A stretch of DNA of 64,000 bases, from NCBI GenBank assembly GCA_022577435.1, contig JAKOON010000008.1, positions 21,153,501-21,217,500 of the forward strand, read 5' to 3'. The position numbers and the translations under genes were made by a program. The notes under the pieces are model-generated. The model saw nothing but the letters and a program-made list of their open reading frames with translations. It was not told the DNA's origin and did not search any database. Shown here piece by piece: positions 63,001-64,000 of this stretch. The DNA comes from Embiotoca jacksoni (lineage: Eukaryota; Chordata; Actinopteri; Embiotocidae). Numbering within the stretch: position 1 is the first letter of the stretch; the number at the start of each line of letters is the position of its first letter.

Positions 63001-63529
63001 GCATGACCTACATTTGGCAAAGCTCATCGTATGAGCATGAAACTGCCTAACATCACCCCAGAGCTTCTCAGCATAGAGCCACACGATTGGCTGCTTTCAG
63101 CTCCAGCCTGACAACAGCACTGGCATCACCCAGGGGGAGGGGGAGGGGAGAGAGGGTAAAAGAGAGAGAGGAGGACATGGGGAGGAGGCACATACATTAC
63201 ATCCAAAGAAAGAAAAGATGCAAATAGATGTTTACATGGAATGAGATGGAGAGTGCGAGAGTGACGAAAAGGCTCCAATTAGACACAGTGATGCTTATTA
63301 AAATGTGTTTTACACGGTCACACGTGTTTCGTCACCACCCGTTTGAGGCTCAAAAGCTGGTCGCCACAAGATTAACCATCACATTTTAGGGTTTAGACTT
63401 GTGGCATGGCAACACAGCTTTGGTCCATATTACTATATGATGGATTTTAGTACATACATTCACAGTTCCCTGAAAGATTAATCTTGATGATTTTGTTGAC
63501 ACTGGACTTATGAAATGTCTCAAGAGTTT

Positions 63530-63690
63530 GGTTGCCATGAAATTTGGTAATATGGTGAACTTGGTACCTGCTAAATATTAGCATGTTAACCTTGTCCTTA
63601 TGAAAATGTTAGTATGCTGACATCAGCCTTTAAGACAAAATACTGCTGTGCTCCAGCCTCACAGAGCTACTGGCATGGCATTCTAAGTGT
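63530..63690. repeat. interspersed repeat relic (TTAGCATGTTAACCTTGTC)
   Basis: Blocks 'atggtgaacttggtacctgc', 'tattagcatgttaaccttg', 'cagcctcacagagctactgg' match in order a repeat very common in fish genomes. Continues possibly to 63975. Confidence 0.55.
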
Positions 63691-64000
63691 CCTTGTTTTA
63701 AAGGGCTTATAATAAATATTTTCATAATATTCGTGTGTAAAATTAAAGTGTTAGGTTGCTTTTGGTGAACCTTTAAAGAATTATTACTCAAATCTATGGC
63801 TCACCTCAGCTTTATGAGGCTTCACAGTCAGTTTAAGCTCATTGTTTAATTGTCACTCCCATCAGTCTCGTAGCATAATTTTTGGTCGTTGCTGGCAACT
63901 GTTTTCTGCAATAATTCACTGTGTGCTATCTGTTTAACACCCAACAGCAGGTGGGCACAGGTAGCAAATAGCATTTTAGCATGATTGTTTTGCTGAATAT

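Overview
The window is vertebrate nuclear DNA, almost certainly from a ray-finned (teleost, probably percomorph) fish. Genes are split by GT-AG introns, (CA/GT)n microsatellites are very frequent, several interspersed repeats look like families common in fish genomes, and one gene is a fish-type interleukin-1 family member. Five genes can be supported. I rebuilt exon structures by hand from splice sites, reading phase and protein similarity; there was no transcript evidence.

Layout. (1) 3104-3358, minus strand: two internal exons of pirin (pir); the rest of the gene lies beyond the left edge or was not found. (2) 5425-10660, minus strand: a complete nine-exon gene for a 586-residue FAD/NAD(P)-binding flavoprotein resembling bacterial FAD-dependent monooxygenase-like proteins; I know no mammalian orthologue. 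(3) 13743-19376, plus strand: a complete seven-exon IL-1 family gene of the il1fma (nIL-1Fm) type, 361 residues. Its N terminus looks like a PDZ domain, and an acidic tract and a DnaJ-like cysteine motif precede the beta-trefoil. (4) 20804-30408, minus strand: complete ace2, 18 coding exons and 804 residues, with a peptidase domain, collectrin-like part, membrane helix and short tail. (5) 34399-34678, plus strand: coding exon 1 of nhs (Nance-Horan syndrome protein), ending in a GT donor. The remaining 29 kb is read as the start of its long first intron.

Relations. pir, ace2 and nhs lie together on human Xp22, which supports the calls; no BMX kinase exons are seen between pir and ace2, where the flavoprotein and il1fma sit instead. 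The flavoprotein and il1fma are head to head, il1fma and ace2 tail to tail, ace2 and nhs head to head. There is no operon-like logic; the genes appear to be neighbours with independent functions.

Points most worth a second look: intron 3 of the flavoprotein gene starts with (UG)n and ends with (AC)n, an arrangement that can pair and bridge the splice sites; the PDZ-like plus DnaJ-motif plus IL-1 architecture of il1fma, with a phase-compatible alternative first exon; a 72-bp near-perfect hairpin in the nhs intron whose two mismatches are both G-U wobbles when read as RNA; a phase-compatible stop-containing exon candidate in the same intron; and a 550-bp TIR element with a TA target duplication.
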